A stretch of 64,000 nt of DNA from Sphingomonas sp. Leaf230 (GCF_001421745.1 NZ_LMKW01000012.1:1-64000); one strand, 5' to 3'; shown: positions 17,499 to 27,221, counted from the stretch's first letter. Numbers and translations: made by a program. Notes: generated by a model from the letters alone, not told the origin.

Positions 17499-18080
17499 TC
17501 AGCCGCGGCAATCCTCGGTGACGCGCTCGATCTCGGCCCAGGCGGGCACGACGAGCGGCGGCAGTCCGGCCTGCTGGACGACGAACCGCCCGCGACTGAA
17601 CCCCATCGCTTCTAGCAACGAATCGTTCGGCATCAGCGCAGCCGCGACATAGGGAGGCGTGCCTCCGGTCGGCTGTACGGACACGGCGCGCGTCACGCTC
17701 GACGTGCGGATCGTCAGCGGCGCCGGCGTGCTGCCTGCGCGCGACAGATAGACCTGGCGCGCCGCGGTGTCGCATCGCACCGTCAGCGAAGCATCGGCAT
17801 TGGCAGGCCCGAACAACGCGATCGAACCGCGCGCATCCCGGCGATACACCCACGTCCCCGGCGAATACGGCCAGTCGCGCCAGTCGGCAGCAATCGGTGC
17901 CGGACGCGGTGCCAGAGTAGGGGCCGGGGCCACGGTGCGCGGCGGGGGCGGCGCTTCGGCCCGCGGTGGCGGCACGCAGCCCGCGATCGACGCGAGCGTC
18001 GCCAGACCGGCAAGCCGCGCTAGGACGAGAGGGCGGGCAAGCGATCGCAAGCCGACGAGGTGAGGGGACGGAGTGCGCAT
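17499..18080 (-). CDS. Proline-rich lipoprotein, hypothetical
   Basis: A 193-residue probable lipoprotein: a hydrophobic leader ending LASIAGC, then an Ala/Pro-rich linker of about 35 residues, then a beta-rich domain beginning WRDWPYSPGTWVYRRDARGSI. Two Cys (in VRCDTA and TEDCRG) could form a disulfide in the periplasm. The pattern is familiar from sphingomonad genomes but I know of no assigned function. ATG 18080 was chosen to place the leader at the N-terminus. Divergent from the PRC-barrel gene. Confidence 0.7.
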   Translation of the reverse strand: MRTPSPHLVGLRSLARPLVLARLAGLATLASIAGCVPPPRAEAPPPPRTVAPAPTLAPRPAPIAADWRDWPYSPGTWVYRRDARGSIALFGPANADASLTVRCDTAARQVYLSRAGSTPAPLTIRTSSVTRAVSVQPTGGTPPYVAAALMPNDSLLEAMGFSRGRFVVQQAGLPPLVVPAWAEIERVTEDCRG

Positions 18081-18192
18081 CGCATCGCTATGCGGCACGC
18101 CCGGCGGTCGCTCAAGTACGACGAAGAGCGCCCGGCGGGAACCGCCGCACGGTGATACCGGTTCAACGACGGAAGAAATCAGGAGAACGTCC

Positions 18193-18570
18193 ATGTCCGA
18201 TACCGCCGCCCAGACGCCCACCCAGCTGCTTGTCCAGTCGAACATCTCCGGCACGATGAAGGTCGAGAGCCGCGACGGCGACAATGTCGGCTCGGTTCAC
18301 GCGTTCATGGTCCACAAGGGCACCGGCCGCGTCACCCACGCCGTGCTCAGCCTCGGCGGATTCCTCGGCATGGGCAAGAGCTTCTACCCGCTGCCCTTCG
18401 CGCTCCTCCAGTTCGACGCCGTCCGCGACCTTTACGTCGTCACGATCGACAAGCGCGTCCTCGAAGGCGGCCCGAGCTGGGCGAACAACGCGCCGGTGTT
18501 CGACCAGGCCTATGCCGACCGCGTCGCAAGCTACTACGGGTCGAGCAGCGAGGACCTCGTCGTCGGCTAA
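18193..18570 (+). CDS. PRC-barrel domain-containing protein
   Basis: A 125-residue cytoplasmic protein with one PRC-barrel domain (about residues 18-90): GTMKVESRDGDNVGSVHAFMV, then VTHAVLSLGGFLGMGKSFYPLPFALLQFD. PRC barrels occur in RNA-processing and photosynthetic reaction-centre proteins, and stand-alone versions in alphaproteobacteria are often stress-linked. The substrate here is unknown. AGGAGAA precedes the ATG. It is convergent with uvrB across a GC-rich palindrome. Confidence 0.82.
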   Translation: MSDTAAQTPTQLLVQSNISGTMKVESRDGDNVGSVHAFMVHKGTGRVTHAVLSLGGFLGMGKSFYPLPFALLQFDAVRDLYVVTIDKRVLEGGPSWANNAPVFDQAYADRVASYYGSSSEDLVVG

Positions 18571-18581
18571 GCTACATTTCG

Positions 18582-18610
18582 ACCGGTGCGGGTAAGTTGC
18601 CTGCACCGGT
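18582..18610. terminator. Palindrome between convergent PRC-barrel and uvrB genes
   Basis: Perfect arms ACCGGTGC and GCACCGGT with a 13-base loop lie between two convergent stop codons. No T run follows on either strand, so it is only a possible bidirectional terminator or RNA 3'-end stabiliser. Confidence 0.45.
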
Positions 18611-18621
18611 GACGTCCGCGA

Positions 18622-20820
18622 TCACCGCGACCGCGATCCCCCCATCCGCATTTTCTGGCTCTTGCCGTAACGCGTTTTCCGCGTGCCCGGCTTGCCCTCG
18701 TTCGACCGCCCCATGACCGGCGCCTTCTGCTGGTCGACGGGTAGGCCCAGTTCCTCGTTCTCTAACTGCCGGATCTCGTCGCGAAGTCGCCCGGCGGTCT
18801 CGAACTCCAGGTCGCTCGCCGCCTTGCGCATCTGCTTCTCGAGGTCCTCGATATACGCGCGCAGGTTGTGGCCGACCATGTGAGGGCGGTCCTCGTCGAT
18901 CGGGATCGTCACCTGATCCTGGCTCGCGACGTGCGCGATGATATCGCCGATGTTGCGGCGGATCGTCGTCGGGGTGATCCCGTGCTCGGTGTTGTACGCG
19001 ACCTGCTTCTCGCGGCGGCGCGACGTCTCGTTCATCGCGCGTTCCATCGATCCGGTGACGCGGTCGGCGTACAGGATCACACGGCCGTCGACGTTGCGCG
19101 CGGCACGCCCGATCGTCTGGATCAGCGACGTCTCGGAGCGCAGGAAGCCCTCCTTGTCCGCATCGAGGATCGCGACCAACCCGCATTCGGGAATATCGAG
19201 CCCCTCGCGCAACAGGTTGATGCCGATCAGCACGTCGTACACGCCGAGCCGGAGGTCGCGGATCAGTTCGATGCGTTCCAACGTCTCGACGTCGCTGTGC
19301 ATGTAGCGGACCTTGATCCCCGCCTCGTGCATATATTCGGTCAGATCCTCCGCCATCCGCTTGGTCAGCGTGGTGACGAGCGTGCGGTAGCCGAGCGCCG
19401 TCGTCTTCCCGACCTCGACGATCAGGTCCTGGACCTGTTCTTCAACCGGCTTGATCTCGACGGGCGGATCGATCAGCCCGGTCGGGCGGATGACCTGTTC
19501 GGCGAACACGCCGCCCGTCTGCTCCATTTCCCAACTGCCGGGAGTCGCCGAGACATAGGTCGTCGGCGGCCGCATCGCGTCCCATTCGTTGAAGCGCAGC
19601 GGCCGGTTGTCGATCGCCGAGGGCAGGCGGAAGCCATATTCGGCGAGTGTCAGTTTGCGACGGTGATCGCCGCGCGACATGCCGTTGATCTGGCCGATCG
19701 TGACGTGGCTCTCGTCGACGAACAGCAGCGCGTTGTCGGGGAGATATTCGAACAACGTGGGTGGCGGCTCGCCCGGCATGCGCCCGGTGAGGAAGCGCGA
19801 GTAATTCTCGATCCCCGCGCAGGAGCCGGTCGCGGCGATCATTTCCAGATCGAAGTTCGTCCGCTGTTCGAGACGCTGCGCCTCCAGCAGCTTGCCCTCC
19901 AGCACCAGCTCCTTCAGCCGCTCGGCGAGCTCGTGCTTGATCGCCTCGCCCGCCTGCTTGAGCGTCGGGCCGGGCGTCACGTAATGCGAGTTCGCGTACA
20001 CGCGCACCGAGTTCAACGATGCGACCTTCTTGCCGGTCAGCGGATCGAACTCGATGATCTCCTCGATATCGTCGCCGAAGAACGAGATGCGCCACGCGCT
20101 GTCCTCGTAATGCGACGGGAAGATCTCCAGCGTGTCGCCCTTCACGCGGAAATTACCACGCTGGAACGCCGCGTCGTTGCGCTTGTACTGGAGCGCAACG
20201 AGCTTCCGCACAATCTCGCGCTGGTCGACCGTCGTGCCCTTCTTGAGGTCGAAGATCATCGCCGAATAGGTCTCGACCGAACCGATGCCGTACAGGCATG
20301 ACACCGACGCGACGATGATCACGTCGTCGCGTTCGAGCAACGCGCGGGTGGCGGAATGCCGCATCCGGTCGATCGACTCGTTGGTCGACGATTCCTTCTC
20401 GATGTACGTGTCGGAGCGCGCAACATACGCCTCGGGCTGGTAATAATCGTAATAGCTGACGAAATATTCGACCGCGTTGTCGGGGAAGAACGACTTCATC
20501 TCGCCGTACAGCTGTGCCGCCAGAATCTTGTTCGGCGCGAGGATCAGCGCGGGCCGCTGGACGCGGTTGATGACGCTGGCCATCGTGAAGGTCTTGCCCG
20601 AGCCGGTGACGCCGAGCAGCACCTGGTCCTTCTCGCCGTCGCCGATCGCGGAGACGAGTTCGGCGATCGCGGTGGGCTGGTCGCCCGCGGGTTCATACTC
20701 GCTGACGAGGTTGAACCGCTTGCCACCCTCGACCTTGTCGGGGCGGGCGGTCGGGCGGTGCGGGACGAAGCTTTCGCCGGTTTCGGGCTCGGCGAGGCTG
20801 GTGCGGATCTGAATGGCCAT
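18622..20820 (-). CDS. uvrB: Excinuclease ABC subunit B
   Basis: Damage-verifying helicase-like subunit of nucleotide excision repair, acting with UvrA and UvrC. The 732-residue protein shows Walker A GVTGSGKTFTMA, the beta-hairpin YYDYYQPEAYVARSDTYIEKE, helicase motifs including DESH and QTIGRAARN, and a C-terminal UVR motif (LEKQMRKAASDLEFETAGRLRDEI) that contacts UvrC. A basic tail of about 40 residues follows. The start is the ATG at 20820; no strong ribosome-binding site is seen. It is divergent from the ferredoxin reductase gene. Confidence 0.96.
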   Translation of the reverse strand: MAIQIRTSLAEPETGESFVPHRPTARPDKVEGGKRFNLVSEYEPAGDQPTAIAELVSAIGDGEKDQVLLGVTGSGKTFTMASVINRVQRPALILAPNKILAAQLYGEMKSFFPDNAVEYFVSYYDYYQPEAYVARSDTYIEKESSTNESIDRMRHSATRALLERDDVIIVASVSCLYGIGSVETYSAMIFDLKKGTTVDQREIVRKLVALQYKRNDAAFQRGNFRVKGDTLEIFPSHYEDSAWRISFFGDDIEEIIEFDPLTGKKVASLNSVRVYANSHYVTPGPTLKQAGEAIKHELAERLKELVLEGKLLEAQRLEQRTNFDLEMIAATGSCAGIENYSRFLTGRMPGEPPPTLFEYLPDNALLFVDESHVTIGQINGMSRGDHRRKLTLAEYGFRLPSAIDNRPLRFNEWDAMRPPTTYVSATPGSWEMEQTGGVFAEQVIRPTGLIDPPVEIKPVEEQVQDLIVEVGKTTALGYRTLVTTLTKRMAEDLTEYMHEAGIKVRYMHSDVETLERIELIRDLRLGVYDVLIGINLLREGLDIPECGLVAILDADKEGFLRSETSLIQTIGRAARNVDGRVILYADRVTGSMERAMNETSRRREKQVAYNTEHGITPTTIRRNIGDIIAHVASQDQVTIPIDEDRPHMVGHNLRAYIEDLEKQMRKAASDLEFETAGRLRDEIRQLENEELGLPVDQQKAPVMGRSNEGKPGTRKTRYGKSQKMRMGGSRSR

Positions 20821-20986
20821 CGAGGGGGAATATGGGGAACATGGCCTGAGTCGGCAACGGCCACGGGACCTGTTTGGCCGATGCCAAGTTTAGCTGTTGT
20901 TGACCCGTCCGGCTCGCGCCCATAATGCGACCGTTTCGCAAGCCATCGATCCGCCAGCGCCCGCGCGTAGGCCAAGGAATAGACGC

Positions 20987-21817
20987 ATGACCGCCCCGAC
21001 CGTCGAAGCAACCCGCGCGCCCGCGCTGATCCCCGAGACCCCCGCGTTCCTCAACGCCAAGGTGCTGTGGGTGCGTCACTGGAACGAACATCTGTTCAGC
21101 TTCGCGATCGAGCGGCCCTCGACCTTCCGCTTCCGCTCGGGCGAGTTCGTGATGATCGGTCTTCCGCAGGAAGGCGGCAAGCCGATCATGCGCGCCTATT
21201 CGATCGCGTCGCCGCATTATTCGGAGGAACTCGAGTTCCTGTCGATCAAGGTCGAGGACGGCCCGTTGACCTCGAAGCTCCAGCTGATCCAGCCCGGCGA
21301 CGAAGTGTATCTCGGCAAGAAGCCGACCGGTACGCTGGTGCTCGACGCGCTGCTGCCGGGGAAGCGGCTATTCATGTTCTCGACCGGCACCGGCCTCGCG
21401 CCATTCCTCAGCCTGATGCGCGATCCCGATGTGTATGCGGCGTATGAGCAAGTGATCGTCGTGCACAGCGTGCGCCGCGTGAGCGATCTCGCCTATCACG
21501 ACGAGATGGTAGGCCTGCTGGCGGAGGATCCGCTGATCGCCGACGAAGCGCAGACGCAGTTTCATTACATCCCGACCGTGACGCGCGAGCCGTTCCGCAC
21601 CACGCGGCGGATCGGCGCGCTGATCGAGGACGCGTCGCTGTTCGGCCACCCGGTCCGCGGCGAGCAGAAGCTGAACCCCGAGACCGACCGCGCGATGCTG
21701 TGTGGCTCGACCGAGATGATCAAGGAGTTCGCGGTGATGCTCGAGGCGCAGGGCTTCGAGGAGGGCGCGAATTCGAAGCCGGGTACGTTCGTGATCGAGC
21801 GCGCTTTCGTCGGCTGA
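20987..21817 (+). CDS. fpr: Ferredoxin--NADP reductase
   Basis: FAD enzyme that moves electrons between NADPH and ferredoxin or flavodoxin. In alphaproteobacteria this type supports oxidative-stress defence and iron-sulfur repair. The 276 residues show the FAD-binding RAYSIASP, the NADP-binding STGTGLAPFLSLMRDP and the C-terminal VERAFVG-type end, as in subclass I bacterial enzymes (Rhodobacter, Azotobacter). AAGGA precedes the ATG at 20987. It is not the flavin reductase expected to partner the monooxygenase at 28917-29984. Confidence 0.9.
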   Translation: MTAPTVEATRAPALIPETPAFLNAKVLWVRHWNEHLFSFAIERPSTFRFRSGEFVMIGLPQEGGKPIMRAYSIASPHYSEELEFLSIKVEDGPLTSKLQLIQPGDEVYLGKKPTGTLVLDALLPGKRLFMFSTGTGLAPFLSLMRDPDVYAAYEQVIVVHSVRRVSDLAYHDEMVGLLAEDPLIADEAQTQFHYIPTVTREPFRTTRRIGALIEDASLFGHPVRGEQKLNPETDRAMLCGSTEMIKEFAVMLEAQGFEEGANSKPGTFVIERAFVG

Positions 21818-21837
21818 TCCACGACCGCAACGCTAGC

Positions 21838-21929
21838 TGCTCCCCCGCGAACGCGGGGGCCCAGGGACTCATTTGCGCCGAACTCCGGGAGGGTGCGGGC
21901 CTGGACCCCCGCGTTCGCGGGGGAACGGT
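21838..21929. repeat. Variant type A palindrome (GCGAACGCGGG arms)
   Basis: Arms CCCCCGCGAACGCGGGGG and CCCCCGCGTTCGCGGGGG are about 60 bases apart. It resembles type A but has AACG in place of AAGG; the copy at 50257-50336 is similar. Confidence 0.8.
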
Positions 21930-21992
21930 AAAGGCGGATTGTCTCCGCCGCTGAACCCGTCGATAGGCCTCTCCACCAAACAGGAGAGACCC

Positions 21993-22379
21993 ATGATCGG
22001 TTACGCGACGCTCGGCACCAACGACATCGACTCGGCGCTGGCGTTTTACGACGCGCTGTTCGCGACGGTCGGCGGCAAGCGCCTTATGCAGATGCCCGAC
22101 GCACGCCAACTGACCTTCTACGGCGCGGGCCCCGACAAGCCGATGCTCGTGATCGGCAAGCCCTATGACGGCGCGCGCGCGACCGCGGGCAATGGCACGA
22201 TGGTCGCGCTAGCGGCGGACTCGCGCGAGCAGGTCGACCAAGTCTACGCCAAGGCGATCGAACTCGGCGGCGCGGACGAAGGCGCTGCCGGCATGCGTGG
22301 ACCTGAGGAAATGGGCTTCTACGGCGCGTATTTTCGCGATCCGGACGGCAACAAGCTCTGCGTGTTCAAGATGGGGTGA
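21993..22379 (+). CDS. VOC (glyoxalase-like) family protein
   Basis: A 128-residue protein with the beta-alpha-beta-beta-beta pattern of the vicinal-oxygen-chelate fold: GYATLGTNDIDSALAFYDALFA at the start and GFYGAYFRDPDGNKLCVFK at the end, the latter carrying the usual DPDGN metal-loop. Such small single-domain members include lactoylglutathione lyases, antibiotic-binding proteins and many orphans; nothing here fixes the substrate. GGAGAGACCC lies upstream of the ATG. Stand-alone, flanked by palindromes on both sides. Confidence 0.85.
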   Translation: MIGYATLGTNDIDSALAFYDALFATVGGKRLMQMPDARQLTFYGAGPDKPMLVIGKPYDGARATAGNGTMVALAADSREQVDQVYAKAIELGGADEGAAGMRGPEEMGFYGAYFRDPDGNKLCVFKMG

Positions 22380-22403
22380 GGTGCGGGCGCGATTAAGGGA
22401 AAT

Positions 22404-22598
22404 ACCACCCCGGCGAAGGCCGGGGCCCAATTGGAAAGGTGGCAGTAACGGGGGGCTGTCCACCGTTAGCAGCCTTCCCCAATTGGGCCCCGGCCTTCGC
22501 CGGGGAGGTCGGATGTGGAGCCGGCGTTACCCTTCATCCTCCTTGTTCTCCCGCGAAGGCGGGAGCCCAGTCTGGGTCCCCGCCTTCGCGGGGAAACA
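22404..22598. repeat. Type B palindrome followed by type A palindrome
   Basis: Type B (22404-22508) and type A (22544-22598) are separated by 35 bases and fill the gap between two convergent genes. The B copy retains the internal GTAACG and CCGTTA boxes. Confidence 0.85.
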
Positions 22599-22652
22599 GG
22601 CTTACTCGCTCGAAGAGAATACCCTCCGAGCAGGCCCGAGGTGACCGAAAAT

Positions 22653-23831
22653 CTAGCGCAGAGCCCGAACCGCCGGCGTATTGAGGCACTTTAGCAACGC
22701 CTCCCGCGACATCGTCACACCCGCCGCCGGCTTCACATACCCCGCAACCTCCGTCGGCCGCCCGATCGTCACGGGCGCGAACCCAGTCTGCCCCGTACAC
22801 CGCATCGCCGCCGCCAGCAGTTTCGGCGGCGTATCATACCCCTCGAACGACAGCCGGAACGTCCCCCAGTGGATCGGGATCGCGTGCGCCGCGCCCAGCC
22901 GGCGATAGACCTCGACCGCGTCCACCGGTCCGATATGGCTGCCCGACTCCATCTGCCCATCGACGAACCGGAACGCACCGATCGGGATAAGCGCCAGCCG
23001 GATCGGCCCTAGCGCCGCCGCCTCGCGCGGCCATTGACCGTCGCCCATCCCGGTATCGCCCGCAAAGAACACGTTTCCGCCCGACAGAGTCACGACGAAG
23101 CTCGACCACAAGGCGCGGTTGCGATCGGTGAACCAGCGGCTGCCCCAATGATGGTTGCGCGTCACGACGACGTCGACGCCCGGCTTGATCGCCACCCGCT
23201 GTCCCCAATCGAGCGCAGTGGCCTGCGCGCCGGTCTGGCCGATCACGCTGTCGTTGCCCAGACTGGTGACGATGCGCGGCCGATCGCGCTGCCAGAGCCG
23301 CTTGAGGGTCGCCTTGTCGAGATGATCGTAGTGATTGTGGCTGACCAGCACGAGGTCGATCTTGGGCAGCGCATCGAACGCGATCCCCGGCTCGGCGACA
23401 CGACGTGGTCCCGTGCCGAGCGGTCCGGCCTTATCCGCCCAGACCGGATCGGTGAGGATGTTCAGCCCCTGCGTCTGGATCAGTACGCTGGCATGGCCGA
23501 CCCACGTCACGACCATCCGCTCGCCCTCGACGCGGACGGGCGGCGCGATGCGGTTCACTGCGACCGACTTCGGCCACACAGGCCGGCCATCGCTGCCGGT
23601 GAAATACTTCCAGAAGAAGCTCGCCCGGCCACCGCCACTGCCCTTGGGCTGGATCTGCTTGGTATCCGCGTCGCCGTCGGGATTGAAGAACCGCGCACCG
23701 TCGAAATGCCCCGACGTCGCCCCACGATAATAGATTCGGTCGAGAAATTGCGGCACGATCGTCACGATCAGCGCACCGATCACGACCAGCAACAGGATCG
23801 CACCGCCGACGATCTTCAATAGTCTCGTCAC
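22653..23831 (-). CDS. MBL-fold metallohydrolase, NAPE-PLD/UlaG-like
   Basis: A 392-residue protein with an N-terminal membrane anchor (residues 7-28) and a metallo-beta-lactamase-fold domain. The metal motif SHNHYDHLD, the preceding WVGHASVLIQT strand, GDTGMGDG and the later HWGTF match the branch containing N-acylphosphatidylethanolamine phospholipase D-like and UlaG-like enzymes. It probably acts at the periplasmic membrane face on a phosphodiester or lactone substrate, but the substrate is unknown. The start is a GTG with AGGAA upstream. Confidence 0.82.
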   Translation of the reverse strand: MTRLLKIVGGAILLLVVIGALIVTIVPQFLDRIYYRGATSGHFDGARFFNPDGDADTKQIQPKGSGGGRASFFWKYFTGSDGRPVWPKSVAVNRIAPPVRVEGERMVVTWVGHASVLIQTQGLNILTDPVWADKAGPLGTGPRRVAEPGIAFDALPKIDLVLVSHNHYDHLDKATLKRLWQRDRPRIVTSLGNDSVIGQTGAQATALDWGQRVAIKPGVDVVVTRNHHWGSRWFTDRNRALWSSFVVTLSGGNVFFAGDTGMGDGQWPREAAALGPIRLALIPIGAFRFVDGQMESGSHIGPVDAVEVYRRLGAAHAIPIHWGTFRLSFEGYDTPPKLLAAAMRCTGQTGFAPVTIGRPTEVAGYVKPAAGVTMSREALLKCLNTPAVRALR

Positions 23832-23892
23832 GGCGTTCCTGTCTGCATGGATTGGATGTCGCCCTAACGCACGCTGGCGATCATCGTTCAGA

Positions 23893-24315
23893 TCAAGCGT
23901 GCGATGCGGTCCGCCGTGCGAAATTCCGCCGTTCGAAATTCCATTGCCACAGCATCAGCAACGGCACGACGATCGTCTCCATGCCCAGCCCGAGCACATG
24001 ACCGTGCGATGGCACGCCGACCGCGATCAGCGATATCAGCCGCGACACGCCGCCAACGAAGATCAGCCCGCCGAGCAACCGGAACCGCGGTCCCTTGCGC
24101 TCGATATCCGGGATGCAACTCACGAACCCGAGCCCGGTCGCGAAGAATATCCCCGAGATATACCGGAAATGGCTGTCGAGATCCCGCGGCACGTCGGCCA
24201 GATGCCCGAATGGCGCAGGTCCGTGCAGGATGCCCTGGCCGCCGACGATCAGCGGCAACAGGCACGCCGCCGCGATCACGGCCTGCAACAGGCGCTTCTC
24301 GATCGAGCCGGTCAT
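23893..24315 (-). CDS. DUF4345 domain-containing membrane protein
   Basis: A 140-residue protein with four predicted membrane helices (around residues 10-28, 45-66, 78-97 and 103-122), matching DUF4345 by LDSHFRYISGIFFATGLGF and the FLxGxxRLISL-type helix. The family has no known function. It overlaps the upstream DUF2721 gene by ATGA, so the two membrane proteins are translationally coupled and probably form one unit. Confidence 0.8.
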   Translation of the reverse strand: MTGSIEKRLLQAVIAAACLLPLIVGGQGILHGPAPFGHLADVPRDLDSHFRYISGIFFATGLGFVSCIPDIERKGPRFRLLGGLIFVGGVSRLISLIAVGVPSHGHVLGLGMETIVVPLLMLWQWNFERRNFARRTASHA

Positions 24316-24770
24316 GGCAGGGGCCTCAGCAATTCGGGGCGGATGCGGAAGGCGCGGAGCGAAATCCGCACCTCGAAGATGAACGAGATCAGTGCGGCGA
24401 TCAGCAGGATCATCGCCAGGATGAAGCACACCGCGACGTAGGTCCCGAAATGCAGCTTCGCGAGTTCGGCGATGAACAGCAGCGCGATCAGGATACACGT
24501 CATGATCGCGCTGGAGACCGCGAGGAACAGCGCGGCGTTGATGATCGTCATCCGGCGGTCGAGCAGGCGCAATTCCCAGACGAAGCGGACATGCTCCGGC
24601 CCGGTACTGCTCGCGTGCAGGTGCTCCAGCTTCCTAGCGCGGTCGATCACCCGTGACAGGCGACCGGCGAGCACGTTCAGCAACTGGCCGATACCCGCCA
24701 GCATGAACACGGGTGCTAGCGAAAGCTGGATCGTCTGGGCGATCGTCGAGACGGCGGGGATCGTCGGCAT
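24312..24770 (-). CDS. DUF2721 domain-containing membrane protein
   Basis: A 152-residue integral membrane protein. DUF2721 is recognised from the first helix LAPVFMLAGIGQLLNVLAGRLSRVIDRAR and the ELRLLDRR segment before the second and third helices. The function of the family is unknown; members occur across proteobacteria. It is the first gene of a two-gene unit with the DUF4345 protein. ATG at 24770; no strong ribosome-binding site is seen. Confidence 0.82.
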   Translation of the reverse strand: MPTIPAVSTIAQTIQLSLAPVFMLAGIGQLLNVLAGRLSRVIDRARKLEHLHASSTGPEHVRFVWELRLLDRRMTIINAALFLAVSSAIMTCILIALLFIAELAKLHFGTYVAVCFILAMILLIAALISFIFEVRISLRAFRIRPELLRPLP

Positions 24771-24881
24771 GCGGGCACCATGTGGTAAAACGCGCTCGAT
24801 AGGAAGAACGCGCGTACCGCATGGCGCCGCAATTACAGCGGCTTGCCGCTGCTTGCCTCGCGCAGGCCTCCAGGGCGGCGG

Positions 24882-27221
24882 TCAGAAGTCCTTGCGCAGC
24901 AGCAGCCCGGCATAGCGCTTGTCGTCGCGCGGCACGAACCGCACCGTGCCCGCAAACGTGCCCGCGGTGAGGAACGACGAATAGGACGTGTTCGTCAGGT
25001 TCTTCACATACGCGCGCAGCTGCCAGCCGGAGGTATCGCTCAGCACCGCGACGCTCGCGTTCCAGATCGCGTAGGATGGCTGGACCGTGCTCGGCGTCTC
25101 GGCGAGCGAATATTGCACCTTGCTGCTGAACGTCACGTCGGTCTGCAACTCAAGCGCCAGCGTGTCGGTCAGCCCGAACTTGTACGCCGCATTCTCGTAC
25201 AACTTGATCTTCGGCGCATAGGGGAGCGGCTGGCCGTTGATGTTGCAGCTCGTCGGCGCGCCGGTCGGGCAGAGGAAGTTGCGCACCGTCGCGTCGGTAT
25301 AGGCGGCGGAGATGTCGAGCGTCAGGCCCTTGGTCGGGCGCAAGGTCACATCCGCCTCGACCCCGCGCGAGCGGACCGATCCGGCGTTGATCAGCCGGCT
25401 GACCTGCGCCCCCGCGACGACGTCGTTGAAGCTCGCCTGATACCCGTCGAAATTGGTCGTGAACGCCGCCAGACTGTAGCTCAGCGCACGGTTCGCAGTG
25501 CTGCCCTTCAGCCCGATCTCATAGGAATTGGACGTCTCCGGGCTCAACGGCACTTCGTCGAGCGGCGTCGTCGCGTTGAGCGAGCGCATGTTGAAATACA
25601 CGTTGTACGCCGGGCCCTTATAGCCGTGCGAATAGGTGAAATAGGTCTGCGCATGCTCGCCGAGATCGTACTGGAGCCCGAGGCGATAGCTGTCGCCGCG
25701 CTTGTCGATCCCGCCGGTCGCGTTGTGATAGGCGCGAACGCCGGGCCGATCGAGCGCCGCCGCGCCGGTGTTGAGCGGATCCGCGGTCGACGTGCGGACG
25801 TGGTAGAAATCCAGGCTGTCCCAGGTCGAGCGATAGCCCGCGATACCGCGGAATTTCGGCGTGAAATTGACGTTGGCCTCACCGAACAGCGCGTAATTGT
25901 CGTTGGTGATGCCGTAGTTTGCAACGCCCGTGGTCGTCGTTTGCGCGCCGCCGGCCGCGAGCGACGTCAGCGTGCGCTGATACTGCTCGTCGGTCGTCGC
26001 GTGCAAATAATAGGCGCCGATGACGTAGTCGATGAGGCCACCCTTGGGCGACGTCAGCCGCAGTTCCTCGGAGAATTGCTTGGTGTTGACGCTGCCCGCA
26101 TCCTGGCCCGACGGAAACGCGGTCGAGAGCGCGGCGACGCTGTCGTAATCCTGGCGCTGGTTGTTCAGCCATTGCCGCCAACCGGTGATCGAGGTGATGT
26201 GATAGTCGCCGAGCGCGAGTTCGCCGGTGAACGACCCGCCGTAATTCTCGTCCTTCACGTCGGTGATCGAGTTGTTGTTGGTCCGGCGATTGCTCGGCCC
26301 CGCGACGATCCCGCTAGCGCCCAGCGCGGCGGCGAGGTCGGGTGAATTGGTGACGACACCGGTCGGATAGGCGGTGCGGCTGGTGGCGGCATAGACGCTG
26401 GTCGGGGTGGTATCGTGCGAGTTGAGATAGTCGCCGATGATCGTGAACTTCAGGTCGTCCGACGGCGTGACGACCAGCTTGCCGCGCGCGCCATAGCGTC
26501 GATAGCCGTTGACGTCCTGGTTGCGCGCGACGTTGCGGACGTTGCCCTTATAGTCGTCGTACAGCCCGCCGATCAGCGCCTGCACCTTGCCGGGGACGAG
26601 CGCGCCCGAGATGCCGGCCTTGATCCGGTATTCCTCGTCGGAGGTGATGCCGGCCTCGCCGAACGCGCGGAACTCGTCGGTCGGGTTGCGCGTGACGATG
26701 TTGACCACGCCTGCCGAGGCGTTCTTGCCGAACAACGTACCCTGCGGTCCGCGCAACACCTCGATCCGCTCGACTTCGCCGAGGTCGAGCGTCGACTGGC
26801 CGGGTCGGGTGAGGACGACGCCGTCGAGCACGGTCGACACCGATGGCTCGACGCCGGGCGAGGTCGTGATCGTGCCGACGCCGCGGATGAAAATCGTGCG
26901 ATCCTTATTCGACGCGCCGCTGCGGAAACCGACCGAGGGGATCGTCGCGGCGATGTTCTCGACCGTGTTCAACTGGCGCTCGGCGAGCGACTGGCCGCTG
27001 ACAGCGGTGATCGCGATCGGCACCGACTGGAGCGTCTCGTTGCGGTAGCGCGCGGTGACGATCACCTCGTCGCTCTGCGCCGCCGGGGCGGGCGTGGTGG
27101 TCGGCGCAGTCACCGGTGTCGTCGCGGGAATATCCTGCGCAGTCGCTGGAGTGGCGAGCGCGACGAGTGCGGTGCCGGCGAACAACGCGACATGGCGCCG
27201 CTGGATGCGTGGGTCGATCAT
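24882..27221 (-). CDS. TonB-dependent receptor
   Basis: A 779-residue outer-membrane active transporter powered by TonB-ExbBD. It has a signal peptide (about 28 residues, ...ATPATAQ), a TonB box DEVIVTARYR near residue 52, and a plug with LNTVENIAATIPSV and the diagnostic VLRGPQGTLFGKNASAGVVNIVTRNP. The 22-strand barrel ends in the aromatic LLLRKDF. GGAGGGA precedes the ATG. The gene is 88 bases upstream of... an MFS transporter gene read in the same direction lies just before it (27310-28569), so outer- and inner-membrane import of one substrate is likely. The neighbouring enzymes suggest a sugar-derived substrate. Confidence 0.93.
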   Translation of the reverse strand: MIDPRIQRRHVALFAGTALVALATPATAQDIPATTPVTAPTTTPAPAAQSDEVIVTARYRNETLQSVPIAITAVSGQSLAERQLNTVENIAATIPSVGFRSGASNKDRTIFIRGVGTITTSPGVEPSVSTVLDGVVLTRPGQSTLDLGEVERIEVLRGPQGTLFGKNASAGVVNIVTRNPTDEFRAFGEAGITSDEEYRIKAGISGALVPGKVQALIGGLYDDYKGNVRNVARNQDVNGYRRYGARGKLVVTPSDDLKFTIIGDYLNSHDTTPTSVYAATSRTAYPTGVVTNSPDLAAALGASGIVAGPSNRRTNNNSITDVKDENYGGSFTGELALGDYHITSITGWRQWLNNQRQDYDSVAALSTAFPSGQDAGSVNTKQFSEELRLTSPKGGLIDYVIGAYYLHATTDEQYQRTLTSLAAGGAQTTTTGVANYGITNDNYALFGEANVNFTPKFRGIAGYRSTWDSLDFYHVRTSTADPLNTGAAALDRPGVRAYHNATGGIDKRGDSYRLGLQYDLGEHAQTYFTYSHGYKGPAYNVYFNMRSLNATTPLDEVPLSPETSNSYEIGLKGSTANRALSYSLAAFTTNFDGYQASFNDVVAGAQVSRLINAGSVRSRGVEADVTLRPTKGLTLDISAAYTDATVRNFLCPTGAPTSCNINGQPLPYAPKIKLYENAAYKFGLTDTLALELQTDVTFSSKVQYSLAETPSTVQPSYAIWNASVAVLSDTSGWQLRAYVKNLTNTSYSSFLTAGTFAGTVRFVPRDDKRYAGLLLRKDF

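Noticed and set aside
20987..21817. Ferredoxin-NADP reductase as the missing flavin reductase of the monooxygenase
   Set aside because: Its motifs are those of a FAD-containing ferredoxin/flavodoxin reductase, and it lies about 8 kb away in a separate transcription unit.
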